Origin: Bacteroidetes bacterium UBA6221
GTDB lineage: Bacteria; Bacteroidota; Bacteroidia; Chitinophagales; Chitinophagaceae
Reading direction: 5' to 3'
Assembly (NCBI GenBank): GCA_002421685.1
Contig: DISB01000021.1
Span: 186,001-250,000 of the forward strand
DNA: 64,000 nucleotides
This document shows positions 1-7,244 of this stretch, in pieces; within the stretch, counting starts at the first letter, position 1, and each line of letters starts with the position of its first letter. A program made the translations under genes and the position numbers. The notes beneath the pieces were generated by a model that had not been told where the DNA came from, did no database searches, and saw only the letters and a program-made list of their open reading frames with translations.

Positions 1-528
1 GCCAACACGCTTAATGCAGCCATGCACCACAAAAGCAATACCATCCGCATCCGCCATACCGCCAATGTGAAACAACGACTGGAAGAAGCCCACAGGGTTA
101 TGGGTATCGCCAATACAAGGGCTGTGCAACTGGAAGAGGTATTCAACCGCTGGGCTAAGGTGCGCATCACCGACAGCGAAGTAAAAAAGCTGATACAGGC
201 TGCATTAGTTCCCAATAAGGAAGTATTGAAAAACCTTGCGGAAGGTAATGCAGATGAACTGTCCACCTGCTTTGTCAATATCTGCGACAACGCTTATGAA
301 TATGCCATGAGCAACCCCACGCAGTTGCAGGAAACCACAAAGGGCAGTTTGTTTGGTGCGTACAATGCCGTGACAGGGTATTTTCAGAATGTACGCAATT
401 ACAGGAACGATGAAGCCAAACTGAAATCCCTGTTATTGGGCGGTACGGCGCAACTGCGCACACAGGCAGCCTTCAACCTCTGTATGGATTTTGAGCAAAA
501 CGGCACAGACAACTTTTTCATGAACTAA
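1..528 (+). CDS. DUF932 (phage/plasmid-like TIGR03299) protein, 3' part
   Basis: The frame is open from base 1, so the 5' end lies outside the window; the first visible ATG at 22 is internal. The visible 175 residues begin ANTLNAAMHHKS and continue with IRIRHTANVKQRLEEA, which matches the conserved C-terminal block of the DUF932 proteins carried by plasmids and integrative elements. The role of that family is not established. It is the first of a same-strand run that leads into the PRTRC cassette, so it belongs to the mobile element. A strong hairpin follows the stop codon. Product assignment is by recollection of the family motif and is moderately safe. Confidence 0.7.
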   Translation, partial: ANTLNAAMHHKSNTIRIRHTANVKQRLEEAHRVMGIANTRAVQLEEVFNRWAKVRITDSEVKKLIQAALVPNKEVLKNLAEGNADELSTCFVNICDNAYEYAMSNPTQLQETTKGSLFGAYNAVTGYFQNVRNYRNDEAKLKSLLLGGTAQLRTQAAFNLCMDFEQNGTDNFFMN

Positions 529-530
529 AG

Positions 531-563
531 GCAAGGACGGGCAGCGTCCCTGCCCGTCCTTGC
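531..563 (+). other. Perfect 14-bp intergenic hairpin
   Basis: GCAAGGACGGGCAG (531-544) and its exact complement (550-563) enclose a 5-base loop, three bases after the DUF932 stop. No T-run follows (the next bases are AATCCTAAAAAAG). It is therefore more likely an mRNA-stabilising or processing hairpin than a classical terminator. Confidence 0.6.
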
Positions 564-583
564 AATCCTAAAAAAGAATTTGT

Positions 584-961
584 ATGAAACCACTGGCAGA
601 ATTAATCAATGTAGAAAAAGCAAGGCTGCTGCACCAGTTGTTCCCTGGTGAAATACCCGCCTTCCTGCAATACGTGCAGGGCGTAGGGGCATCGGTACTG
701 GAGCATGAGACGGAACAAAGACAAACATGGGACAATGGGCTGTTCAGTTTCGACTTCTGGCTGTCGCTGATTCGTGAAGCCGACAGCAAAATAAAGCGGT
801 ACGGAAAGAGGCTGCATACAGGCAGCAAACTGTTTGCCGACCAGTTGTTCGACGGCTACCTGGCCTTTTATATGGTGCATTGCCTGATGCTTTATACGCA
901 GACAAGGCAGCACCCCAACAGAAAATTTGCCATAGCCGTTGACTTATTGTTTAATCCTTAA
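584..961 (+). CDS. Hypothetical element protein, 125 aa
   Basis: A soluble, mostly helical protein of 125 residues with no motif I can name. It starts with MKPLAELINVEKARLL and has aromatic-rich stretches (FSFDFWLSLIREAD). It lies 55 bases after the DUF932 gene and 11 bases before the next gene, on the same strand, so it is probably co-transcribed with the PRTRC cassette. Genes of this size are common just upstream of PRTRC cassettes in Bacteroidota mobile elements, but I cannot assign a function. Confidence 0.6.
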   Translation: MKPLAELINVEKARLLHQLFPGEIPAFLQYVQGVGASVLEHETEQRQTWDNGLFSFDFWLSLIREADSKIKRYGKRLHTGSKLFADQLFDGYLAFYMVHCLMLYTQTRQHPNRKFAIAVDLLFNP

Positions 962-972
962 ACAGGTTATTT

Positions 973-1185
973 ATGGTACAGCATTACGGATGGATACTAT
1001 TGTTTACAGGCATTGTTATCCGTTATTTCATCGAAAGGCGCAGGTTCAACCGCAGGGGCTTAGGCGGCTTGCAGCACTTCAGGAATTTTGAAAGGGGTGT
1101 TATCATCACCTTTTTGGAATGGATGTTCAAATGGATAGCCAACGCCATGATACTGTTCGGGCTGTTCCTGATGCTGGCGGGTTAA
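973..1185 (+). CDS. Small two-helix membrane protein
   Basis: 70 residues with two hydrophobic segments (about 5-18, YGWILLFTGIVIRYF, and about 50-69, IANAMILFGLFLMLAG). Between them is a basic stretch rich in Arg (IERRRFNRRGLGG). The positive charge suggests the loop is cytoplasmic with both ends outside. Similar small proteins sit in front of PRTRC-E in Bacteroidota elements and are sometimes misnamed as molybdenum ABC permeases; the length is far too short for that. Function unknown. Eleven-base spacing to the preceding gene supports an operon. Confidence 0.6.
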   Translation: MVQHYGWILLFTGIVIRYFIERRRFNRRGLGGLQHFRNFERGVIITFLEWMFKWIANAMILFGLFLMLAG

Positions 1186-1256
1186 CAGGTTATCCCATGA
1201 GTGCAAACGATAACAGTATTAAATAATTCAATTGAAAAACGAAAAAACATATAGTT

Positions 1257-1829
1257 ATGACGACAAATTTTTTTTCTGCCATAGAGCAATTAAAGGTGCA
1301 GGGAGGATGGAAAATCAGTATAACCAAGGAAAAGGAAGACAGGCTGATTGTTTCCGTGTTGTATTATGACGATACCATCGGCGATGATGCCAGCAAAATG
1401 CTGCCGCCTATGCTGCTGAAAGGTACGGCAGCGGAACTGGACGAAGGTTTTTTTACCGCCATTGCACAACCTGTACAGGAAACTGCCCGACTGTTCACCA
1501 ACATGGAGCAGTACCTGAAAGAAAGGGAACAGGCTAAGCTGCAATCGCAGATGGAGAAGGACAAGGCTGCCAAAGAGGAAAAGCAGCAATCGGAAAAAGA
1601 CAAAAAATATAAGGACGCAATGAAACAGGTGGACGAACTGGAAGCAAAGGGAAAATACCGTGACGCATGGATGAAAGTGCCCGATGCAGTCCAGTACCCC
1701 AAACATGCCGATGCCATCCGCGAACGGAAAACGGCACTGGCGAAGAAATTCGCACCCGATATGTTCGACCAGCCTGTCCCGCGGGCAGGCACAACAGCCA
1801 ATGAAGAAACAATTATTGAAGAACCTTAA
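1257..1829 (+). CDS. PRTRC system protein E
   Basis: 190 residues. The N-terminal 90 residues (MTTNFFSAIEQLKVQGGWKI, then the block LPPMLLKGTAAELDEGFF) match the PRTRC-E family (ParB-Related, ThiF-Related Cassette). The middle, about 95-150, is a highly charged Lys/Glu/Gln coiled-coil-like stretch, followed by a short region (QVDELEAKGKYRDAWMKVPD) that resembles a helical repeat. The C-terminus is acidic. It starts the PRTRC cassette, 11 bases before gene C. The biochemical role is unknown; the cassette is typical of plasmids and integrative elements. Confidence 0.8.
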   Translation: MTTNFFSAIEQLKVQGGWKISITKEKEDRLIVSVLYYDDTIGDDASKMLPPMLLKGTAAELDEGFFTAIAQPVQETARLFTNMEQYLKEREQAKLQSQMEKDKAAKEEKQQSEKDKKYKDAMKQVDELEAKGKYRDAWMKVPDAVQYPKHADAIRERKTALAKKFAPDMFDQPVPRAGTTANEETIIEEP

Positions 1830-1840
1830 AACGAAGAACC

Positions 1841-2059
1841 ATGTTAGCAGCGACACAATTAGAACGGGTATTTTGCTTTAAAGACAAAGAACAGGACATA
1901 CGGCTGGCAGACCCTTCGCCCTCCTTCAGCCCTGAAGCCGTACTGAACTTCTATGCACAGACATACCCCGTACTCACAACGGCTAAAATTGAAGGTCCTG
2001 AAATAAAGGACGATGCCGTACAGTACAGGTTTGTTTCCACCATAGGCACTAAAGGATAG
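1841..2059 (+). CDS. PRTRC system protein C (ubiquitin-like)
   Basis: 72 residues, starting with MLAATQLERVFCFKDKEQDI and containing FSPEAVLNFYAQTYPVLTTA. This matches PRTRC protein C, which I recall being grouped with a prokaryotic ubiquitin-like (beta-grasp) family. The predicted order strand-strand-helix-strand-strand fits. The protein ends ...FVSTIGTKG, that is with a C-terminal glycine, as expected for a modifier that an E1 adenylates. It lies between E and F, and the partner E2-like (B) and E1-like (ThiF) genes follow within 2 kb. Membership in PRTRC-C is fairly sure; the activity as a conjugated modifier is inference. Confidence 0.8.
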   Translation: MLAATQLERVFCFKDKEQDIRLADPSPSFSPEAVLNFYAQTYPVLTTAKIEGPEIKDDAVQYRFVSTIGTKG

Positions 2060-2064
2060 CAGAT

Positions 2065-2241
2065 ATGAAATCCACAGCTAAACAGGGTTGTATCACGCAA
2101 CCCAAAACGAAAAAGCAATGCAGACTGTATCAAAATCTAAGCGCATACGCAGCAGCACTCGACAGGCTGCCCGAAGCGCAGGAAGTACAAAAGAACAAGG
2201 GAAAGAGCGCACCGTTGGATTTGCTGCCGATGGTTTTCTGA
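2065..2241 (+). pseudogene. Short ORF, probable displaced N-terminus of PRTRC-F
   Basis: ATG at 2065 lies 5 bases after gene C and is preceded by AAAGGA. It opens 58 codons of normal-looking composition (NLSAYAAALDRLPEAQ, then APLDLLPMVF) before TGA at 2239-2241. The downstream PRTRC-F frame continues as FLNHCFLPLYREA. The two frames join smoothly if one T is added to the TTTT run at 2234-2237, giving LDLLPMVFLNHCFLPLYREA. It is either the true F start broken by a one-base deletion (or a programmed or sequencing frameshift), or a small separate overlapping gene. I favour the split-F reading. Confidence 0.45.
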
Positions 2242-3203
2242 ACCACTGTTTCCTGCCCCTGTACAGGGAAGCAACGCACCCGCCTGAAAAGACAAAGGTG
2301 GAGAAGGGATTTTTCAAGTCCCTTTCCACCCTTTCAGCGCTGTGCGGTTGTGAATTAATGGACACTCAAGATAAACCATATCCATACAATATCCTACTGG
2401 CGCATTGGGATGCGGCAAGGCAACTGAACAGGCAACCACAGGAAATATCCCTGCACATCGTGCAGGATGAAAACGGCAGGGTAACCCTCGCAACCAGGCA
2501 GGTTTATGAAACAGGCAATACGCTGTACTTTATACCTGTCATTCCTTTATACAGGCTGTTACAGGATAAGATACAAAAACAGGCGGGTGAATTGCTGCTG
2601 TCCGTCTGCGCCTACCTGTACCATATAGCTGGCATCCCTTATTACAGGGATTGTTACAGTGCAATGGAATATTATTACGACATGATGAAAGACTGGCTGC
2701 TGGATGATGCTGGCAGTTACGAGGCGGAAGACCTGAACAGGAATTTTTCTGAACTGTATGCCGCCGAATATTACGGTGACATCATCCATCGCAAAATCTT
2801 CAACCGTTACCACCTTGCACAGTTTCAGAGCAGGCTGCAAGGGTTTAAAGTTACAGACGGTTTGGGAAGGGCATGTTATCAGGCAGCAGCGGCAGCTTAT
2901 GACCTGTACCGTCAATATCCTGAAAGGACAGTATTTGACAACATTACCCGGAATGAAGACAACGACGAGGAAACCATCAGGGCGGAACAATACATATCTT
3001 TTATAGCCGATAGTAGGGGCTGGCTGTATGAAAACATTGAGCAGATGCTCAACGCCGAATTTAACGAGTGCAGCCGCATGGAAGAACCGACCGTCGTGCA
3101 GGTATTTGACAGGAACGCAACCATGAAAAAAGACCTTTCTTTTGAACACCTCCTGTTTGAAATGATAAAAGATTTATGCGGCATTTTAAACGATTTACCA
3201 TGA
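2118..3203 (+). CDS. PRTRC system protein F
   Basis: The open frame from the first in-frame ATG at 2118 encodes about 361 residues (a TTG at 2088 is also possible). The body from about residue 37 (FLNHCFLPLYREA, KTKVEKGFFKSLSTLSALCG) looks like PRTRC-F. The first 35 residues are odd: Arg/Ser-rich, with rare CGA codons, and they overlap the better-looking ORF at 2065-2241. The real N-terminus may therefore be encoded in that other frame. The C-terminal half is helical and Tyr-rich (YAAEYYGDIIHRKIFNRYH). Its stop overlaps the start of gene B (ATGA at 3200-3203), which indicates translational coupling. Biochemical role unknown. Confidence 0.7.
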   Translation: MQTVSKSKRIRSSTRQAARSAGSTKEQGKERTVGFAADGFLNHCFLPLYREATHPPEKTKVEKGFFKSLSTLSALCGCELMDTQDKPYPYNILLAHWDAARQLNRQPQEISLHIVQDENGRVTLATRQVYETGNTLYFIPVIPLYRLLQDKIQKQAGELLLSVCAYLYHIAGIPYYRDCYSAMEYYYDMMKDWLLDDAGSYEAEDLNRNFSELYAAEYYGDIIHRKIFNRYHLAQFQSRLQGFKVTDGLGRACYQAAAAAYDLYRQYPERTVFDNITRNEDNDEETIRAEQYISFIADSRGWLYENIEQMLNAEFNECSRMEEPTVVQVFDRNATMKKDLSFEHLLFEMIKDLCGILNDLP

Positions 3204-3916
3204 CAGATATAACCAACAGCTTCGGAACTTTATACCATCCTGTAAAAGCCTTTGTGGTATATAGTACGCAGGGGCGGGATAAAGATATTTACGTGGAAGC
3301 ATACGACATGGATGAAAGAGGCTATCCTATCAATGCCCACCCGCTGACAGTGCGGGAAAGCACGGCACTGGCAAAAACACTGGACAGCAGGGACGAAAGG
3401 AAGCGGGACTTTTTAAAGCCTGCTGGACTAATACCGCAGAAGGTATTATATACTGACACAAGCCCCAATGGTTTTGCCCTGTGGCATACCCCCGCCCAAA
3501 GAGTGAAGCTGCTTTTTACGGAAGGGCTGGACATACCCTGTGGTATGGCTGCCATCCCTTCGCTGGTATGGAAAGGCAGCAAAGAGAACCTGCACATATA
3601 TGCTGTCAGGAACAATACAGGGCTGCATGAAGAAACGGCTTTGCACCATGCGCCTTTCTTTAACCTGCATGATGACGGCAGGGTATGTATGGGTACGGTG
3701 AACATAAATATCAGTGCCGACTGTTCATTAGAAAAATTTATGCAACTATGGGAAGATTATTTCTTCAACAGCTATTTCAGTCACCTGATACAAGGCCATT
3801 CCCCTGTAAAGACCAATATCGTGCAGCTTTGGCAAAGCCTTGTTAACACAAGAAGAAAATTCCCTGTAAAGCAGCTTGTCACAAATGGTTTAACGATAAA
3901 AGACTTAATAGCATGA
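3200..3916 (+). CDS. PRTRC system protein B (E2-like)
   Basis: 238 residues from ATG 3200; this start overlaps the F stop as ATGA and is preferred over the upstream in-frame codon at 3176. The sequence contains LIPQKVLYTDTSPNGFALWH and, near the C-terminus, APFFNLHDDGRVCMGTVNI followed by LEKFMQLWEDYFFNSYFSH. This pattern fits PRTRC-B, which I recall being assigned to a prokaryotic E2 (UBC-like) family; the Cys in GRVCMG is the candidate thioester residue. The stop overlaps the start of the ThiF gene by 4 bases. With C (ubiquitin-like) and ThiF (E1-like) it makes a complete conjugation set without a JAB peptidase in view. Confidence 0.75.
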   Translation: MTDITNSFGTLYHPVKAFVVYSTQGRDKDIYVEAYDMDERGYPINAHPLTVRESTALAKTLDSRDERKRDFLKPAGLIPQKVLYTDTSPNGFALWHTPAQRVKLLFTEGLDIPCGMAAIPSLVWKGSKENLHIYAVRNNTGLHEETALHHAPFFNLHDDGRVCMGTVNINISADCSLEKFMQLWEDYFFNSYFSHLIQGHSPVKTNIVQLWQSLVNTRRKFPVKQLVTNGLTIKDLIA

Positions 3917-4719
3917 ACACGCTAACAGCCATACATTTTACGGATAATTACCTGATCAATCCCACCAATCCTGTCACTGTCACGCTTATCGGGGCAGGCG
4001 GAACAGGCAGCCAGCTATTAACGGCACTGGCAAGGATGAACCATGCGCTGGTGGCATTGGGACATGCAGGTTTGCATGTCAGCCTTTACGATGATGATGT
4101 GGTAACGGAAGCCAACCTCGGAAGGCAGCTTTTTGCGGATGCTGAACTGGGGCAATACAAGGCAGCGGCACTTATCAACCGCATTAACCGTTTCTTTGGC
4201 ACTAACTGGAAAGCGGTAACAAAACGGTTTGCCAATGATATGCTGCACAGGTTACCCAATGCTGGTAAAGCCAATATCTACATCAGTTGCGTGGACACGG
4301 CAGCCACACGGTTTGATATTGCTGAAGCAATACAGGCGATAGATAGTAATACAAGCCGCTATGACCACAACAGGGCTTTTTACTGGATGGATTTTGGCAA
4401 CAACCGTCACACGGGACAGGTGATACTGTCAACGGTGGGCGAAGTGAAGCAACCCGCCTCCAAGCGATACAGGACTGTATCCTTTCTGCCGATGGTCACG
4501 GAGGAATTTAAAGACCTGTTGCAGGGGGAAGCCGATAACAATGAACCAAGCTGTTCCCTTGCCGAAGCCCTGCAAAAGCAGGACCTGTTCATCAACTCCA
4601 CGCTGGCAAGTATGGGAACATCCCTGTTATGGAACCTGTTCCGTGAAGGGATGACGGAGAACAGGGGATTTTTCCTGAACCTGAAAGACTTTCGGGCGCA
4701 GCCCTTAAAGGTTGCCTGA
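3913..4719 (+). CDS. PRTRC system ThiF-family (E1-like) protein
   Basis: 268 residues. The Rossmann-type nucleotide loop LIGAGGTGSQLLTALARM lies at about 24-41. It is followed by VSLYDDDVVTEANLGRQLF at about 57-75, the Asp and Asn/Arg-Gln residues typical of ThiF/MoeB/E1 adenylating enzymes. A later segment NIYISCVDTAATRF carries a central Cys-Val-Asp. The gene starts inside the B stop (ATGA) and ends the PRTRC operon at a strong terminator. Expected chemistry is adenylation of the C-terminal glycine of a ubiquitin-like partner, most simply the PRTRC-C protein. Family membership is firm; substrate is inferred. Confidence 0.85.
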   Translation: MNTLTAIHFTDNYLINPTNPVTVTLIGAGGTGSQLLTALARMNHALVALGHAGLHVSLYDDDVVTEANLGRQLFADAELGQYKAAALINRINRFFGTNWKAVTKRFANDMLHRLPNAGKANIYISCVDTAATRFDIAEAIQAIDSNTSRYDHNRAFYWMDFGNNRHTGQVILSTVGEVKQPASKRYRTVSFLPMVTEEFKDLLQGEADNNEPSCSLAEALQKQDLFINSTLASMGTSLLWNLFREGMTENRGFFLNLKDFRAQPLKVA

Positions 4720-4727
4720 TATAAACC

Positions 4728-4754
4728 ACCGCCCTGGCGGGCGGTTCTTTTTTT
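4728..4754 (+). terminator. Rho-independent terminator of the PRTRC operon
   Basis: ACCGCCC (4728-4734), loop TGGC, GGGCGGT (4739-4745), then TTCTTTTTTTG. It lies 9 bases after the ThiF stop. Confidence 0.85.
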
Positions 4755-4884
4755 GTCAGGCGCAACAAAAAAAGAACCAAAAAAAATGCTGTACTGTTGC
4801 AGGTTGTCATGAAGTATTCAGAGATATAGCATGATACATACACTACTGTTACAATAGTGCGGAATTTATTAATATTGCAGCCCA

Positions 4885-5124
4885 ATGGATGACAGTTTTA
4901 TTTTAACCGTTCCCTACAACGGCAAAAACTACGAACTCAATACAAAATTTATCAGGCTCGGGTTTATTTACCAGTTCCATATCGGCATTGAAGGCAGGAC
5001 TTTCATATTTGAGCGGGATGAGGAACATGGCTACCGGGTAATAGATACCGCAGCAAATGGGAAAGAGATTGATAAAAGCCTCTTAAAAGCCATAGTGGAT
5101 AAGCTGTCTTCTTTACAGGATTAA
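4885..5124 (+). CDS. Hypothetical protein, 79 aa
   Basis: 79 residues, starting MDDSFILTVPYNGKNYELNT and ending with a short helix (LLKAIVDKLSSLQD). The N-terminal part reads as a beta-rich fold (FIYQFHIGIEGRTFIFERDE). No named domain is recognised. It stands alone between the PRTRC terminator and a convergent gene. The coding appearance (regular amphipathic pattern, no rare codons) supports a real small gene of the element. Confidence 0.55.
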   Translation: MDDSFILTVPYNGKNYELNTKFIRLGFIYQFHIGIEGRTFIFERDEEHGYRVIDTAANGKEIDKSLLKAIVDKLSSLQD

Positions 5125-5140
5125 TAAGCAGGACAGCCAT

Positions 5141-5180
5141 AAAAAAACCGCCATCCTATACCCGTAAAAGATGGCGGTTG
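5141..5180 (-). terminator. Terminator of the reverse-strand gene 5283-5570
   Basis: AACCGCCATC (5146-5155) and GATGGCGGTT (5170-5179) form a perfect 10-bp stem. Read on the reverse strand the stem is followed by TTTTTTT (5147-5141), so it ends the convergent gene at 5283. Confidence 0.75.
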
Positions 5181-5282
5181 GAAATTGGAACAGCCACATG
5201 CGGAAAATGAACTTACTTTTTATATCCTGGTAAGGCATTTTCCGCAAGAGACTGTTTCTTTTTTTTGTTTGAATGTTTACGG

Positions 5283-5570
5283 CTATTTACGTCCCAAAGA
5301 CTTCAGTTTGTCTTTAAGTTCTGTCAGCCCTGCCTTCTGTAAACAGTCTTCAGAGAATGTCCTGAGTTCCTGCAATGTCTCCTGCGGGATATTTTCCAGC
5401 AGGCCGGGAACGTCACCACCTTCTTTTACATCCATTCCCCTCTCAATAATACTGTGCAGGAGCAGTGCATTTTTTCTTGAAATCCTGAAATCCATCTTTA
5501 CCGTTTCATTCATGCCGGGGATACTCATGATGGTGTCCATTACTTTGGCTACTTCACTTGTTGTCATCAT
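5283..5570 (-). CDS. Hypothetical protein, 95 aa
   Basis: 95 residues, all-helical in appearance (TSEVAKVMDTIMSIPGMNET; RKNALLLHSIIERGMDV; ETLQELRTFSEDCLQKAGLT), with a basic C-terminus. No motif that I can name. It is the only reverse-strand gene between the PRTRC cassette and the mobilisation genes and has its own terminator. A small partner or regulator of the element is possible, but the sequence shows no helix-turn-helix that I can defend. Confidence 0.6.
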   Translation of the reverse strand: MMTTSEVAKVMDTIMSIPGMNETVKMDFRISRKNALLLHSIIERGMDVKEGGDVPGLLENIPQETLQELRTFSEDCLQKAGLTELKDKLKSLGRK

Positions 5571-5719
5571 ACACTCGTTTTAGTTTTATCAAATCCAGGT
5601 TTCAAAAATAATGGATATGGCCATTGCCATCATGTTCAAAATTTATACATGATTGGTGATACAAATGCTGAGGTATAATTTCGTCGTTGTTTACAACTGA
5701 AAGATTGGAGGTGTGAAGT

Positions 5720-6592
5720 ATGGAACGGAATGGAAACAGGCTGAAGGTTGCAGATGTGAAGGCGATGGATATGGTATCTTTTCTTTCATCTACAGGTATA
5801 GAGCCGGTAAAAATTAGAGGCAATGATTATTGGTATCTTTCTCCGCTAAGAACTGAACGAACAGCTTCTTTTAAAGTAAACCGCAAACTCAATCGCTGGT
5901 ATGACCACGGTCTGGGAAAAGGCGGTAACCTGGTTGATTTTGGTGTGCTGTATTTCGGATGTACGGTCAGGGAGCTACTACTGAAAATAACCCCTGGTTT
6001 TTCTTTTCAACCGCACAGTTATCCTGATGACAACAGGAACATTCTTGACAACAGAATTACCGTCCTGAACAGCTTTTTCATTACATCATACGACCTGGTA
6101 CAGTACCTTTCCGCACGAAAGATCCCGGAACATATTGCAGAGCGGTTTTGCAGCCAGGTACGCTTCAGGATAAACGATAAAGTATATTATGCCATCGGGT
6201 TTAAAAACGATTCCGGCGGCTATGAATTACGCAACGCTTTATTAAAACTGAGCAGCTCCCCTAAAGGCGTTACGACCATCAAAAATGGCTCGTATATTCT
6301 ATGTGTTTTTGAAGGCTTCTTTGACTTTCTTACTTACGTCAGCCTGCATGAAAAATCCTTTCTTCAATGCGATTACCTCGTGTTAAACTCACTGGCTTTT
6401 TTTGAAAAGCACTTTGCCTTCATGGAGCAATACAGCGTGGTAAGGCTATTCTTAGACCGTGATACAACAGGACAAAATTGCAGCCACATGGCGATGGAAC
6501 GAAGCCCGGTTTACACTGATGAAAGTGGACTATATGATGGCTTTGAGGATATGAATGATTGGTTAATACACCGGCAGGTTGATAGCAGTTAA
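5720..6592 (+). CDS. TOPRIM/primase-like protein (CHC2-type N-terminus without Cys)
   Basis: 290 residues. The N-terminal 80 residues follow the DnaG zinc-finger pattern (YLSPLRTERTASFKVN, WYDHGLGKGGNLVDFGVLYF) but the zinc-binding Cys/His are replaced, as is usual for the primase-like proteins next to relaxases in Bacteroidota elements. The C-terminal half has the TOPRIM layout: LCVFEGFFDFLTY (Glu of the first motif) and VVRLFLDRDTTGQN (Asp-x-Asp). Expected role is priming or processing of transferred DNA. It precedes the oriT-like block and the mobilisation genes on the same strand. Confidence 0.75.
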   Translation: MERNGNRLKVADVKAMDMVSFLSSTGIEPVKIRGNDYWYLSPLRTERTASFKVNRKLNRWYDHGLGKGGNLVDFGVLYFGCTVRELLLKITPGFSFQPHSYPDDNRNILDNRITVLNSFFITSYDLVQYLSARKIPEHIAERFCSQVRFRINDKVYYAIGFKNDSGGYELRNALLKLSSSPKGVTTIKNGSYILCVFEGFFDFLTYVSLHEKSFLQCDYLVLNSLAFFEKHFAFMEQYSVVRLFLDRDTTGQNCSHMAMERSPVYTDESGLYDGFEDMNDWLIHRQVDSS

Positions 6593-6724
6593 TGAAATTG
6601 CATAGCTGCCTGAAATCAGGCTTATGGCCTGGTGTAATGGTTATAAATGCTAAAACGTTAAGAAATGCTGCATAAAGTACAAACTTAACAGTGGCTGGAA
6701 AGATTGCAGGCAGTTGCGCAATCA

Positions 6725-6786
6725 GCAAGATGTCCGGTTGTATCACAACCGAAATCTTGCCGCCCTCACTCGGAACTCGTGGGCGG
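6725..6786 (+). other. Candidate origin of transfer (nested inverted repeats)
   Basis: GCAAGAT (6725-6731) plus CGGTTGT (6735-6741) is mirrored by ACAACCG (6745-6751) plus ATCTTGC (6754-6760) around a 3-base loop: 14 paired bases with small internal bulges. Immediately after it CCGCCC (6760-6765) pairs with GGGCGG (6781-6786). The block lies in the 244-base gap just upstream of the MobC-like and relaxase genes, the usual place of oriT for MOBP-type elements. A weaker inverted repeat (CAGGC..GCCTG) lies near 6615-6630. No nic site can be named from sequence alone. Confidence 0.5.
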
Positions 6787-6836
6787 GTAGTGCTGGAGAG
6801 GATTTATAGGTTTTTCAGAGTGAAAATGATACCGTG

Positions 6837-7244
6837 ATGAAAGATATGAAGACGAAGAACAAATGGCTGCATATACGCCTTTCAGAAGAGGAATACAAGG
6901 AGATATATAACAGTTTCAGCAACTCCACCTGCAGGAAACTCAGCGAATTTGCCCGTACCAGGTTATTGGAAAAACCGCTTACTGTTTTATACCGCAATCA
7001 ATCCCTCGATGACTTTATGGCAGAGATGATCAGGCTCCGAAAGGAATTGAATGCCGTCGGCAACAACTTCAATCAGTCGGTAAAAAAGCTGCATACCATG
7101 AGCCATGTTGCTGAGGTTAAAGCCTGGATAAAAGTGCATGAAACGGAACGGGACGCCCTTCAGGTGACAGTAGAAAAAATACAAAGCAGCATAAAAAAAA
7201 TCAGTGAAATATGGTTGCAATCTTCAAAACAGGATCATCCCTGA
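6837..7244 (+). CDS. MobC-like relaxosome accessory protein
   Basis: 135 residues from ATG 6837 (an in-frame GTG lies one codon upstream). The N-terminus KNKWLHIRLSEEEYKEIYN followed by LSEFARTRLLEK is the ribbon-helix-helix signature of plasmid mobilisation proteins. The central IRLRKELNAVGNNFNQSVKK is the hallmark of the MobC/BmgB group. It would bind oriT and load the relaxase. It overlaps the relaxase gene by 34 bases and follows the oriT candidate directly. Confidence 0.85.
   Translation: MKDMKTKNKWLHIRLSEEEYKEIYNSFSNSTCRKLSEFARTRLLEKPLTVLYRNQSLDDFMAEMIRLRKELNAVGNNFNQSVKKLHTMSHVAEVKAWIKVHETERDALQVTVEKIQSSIKKISEIWLQSSKQDHP

Noticed and set aside
1290..1856. 188-aa reverse-strand ORF over PRTRC-E
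   Set aside because: Low-complexity Phe/Leu/Cys-rich translation that mirrors the charged coiled-coil codons of the forward gene.
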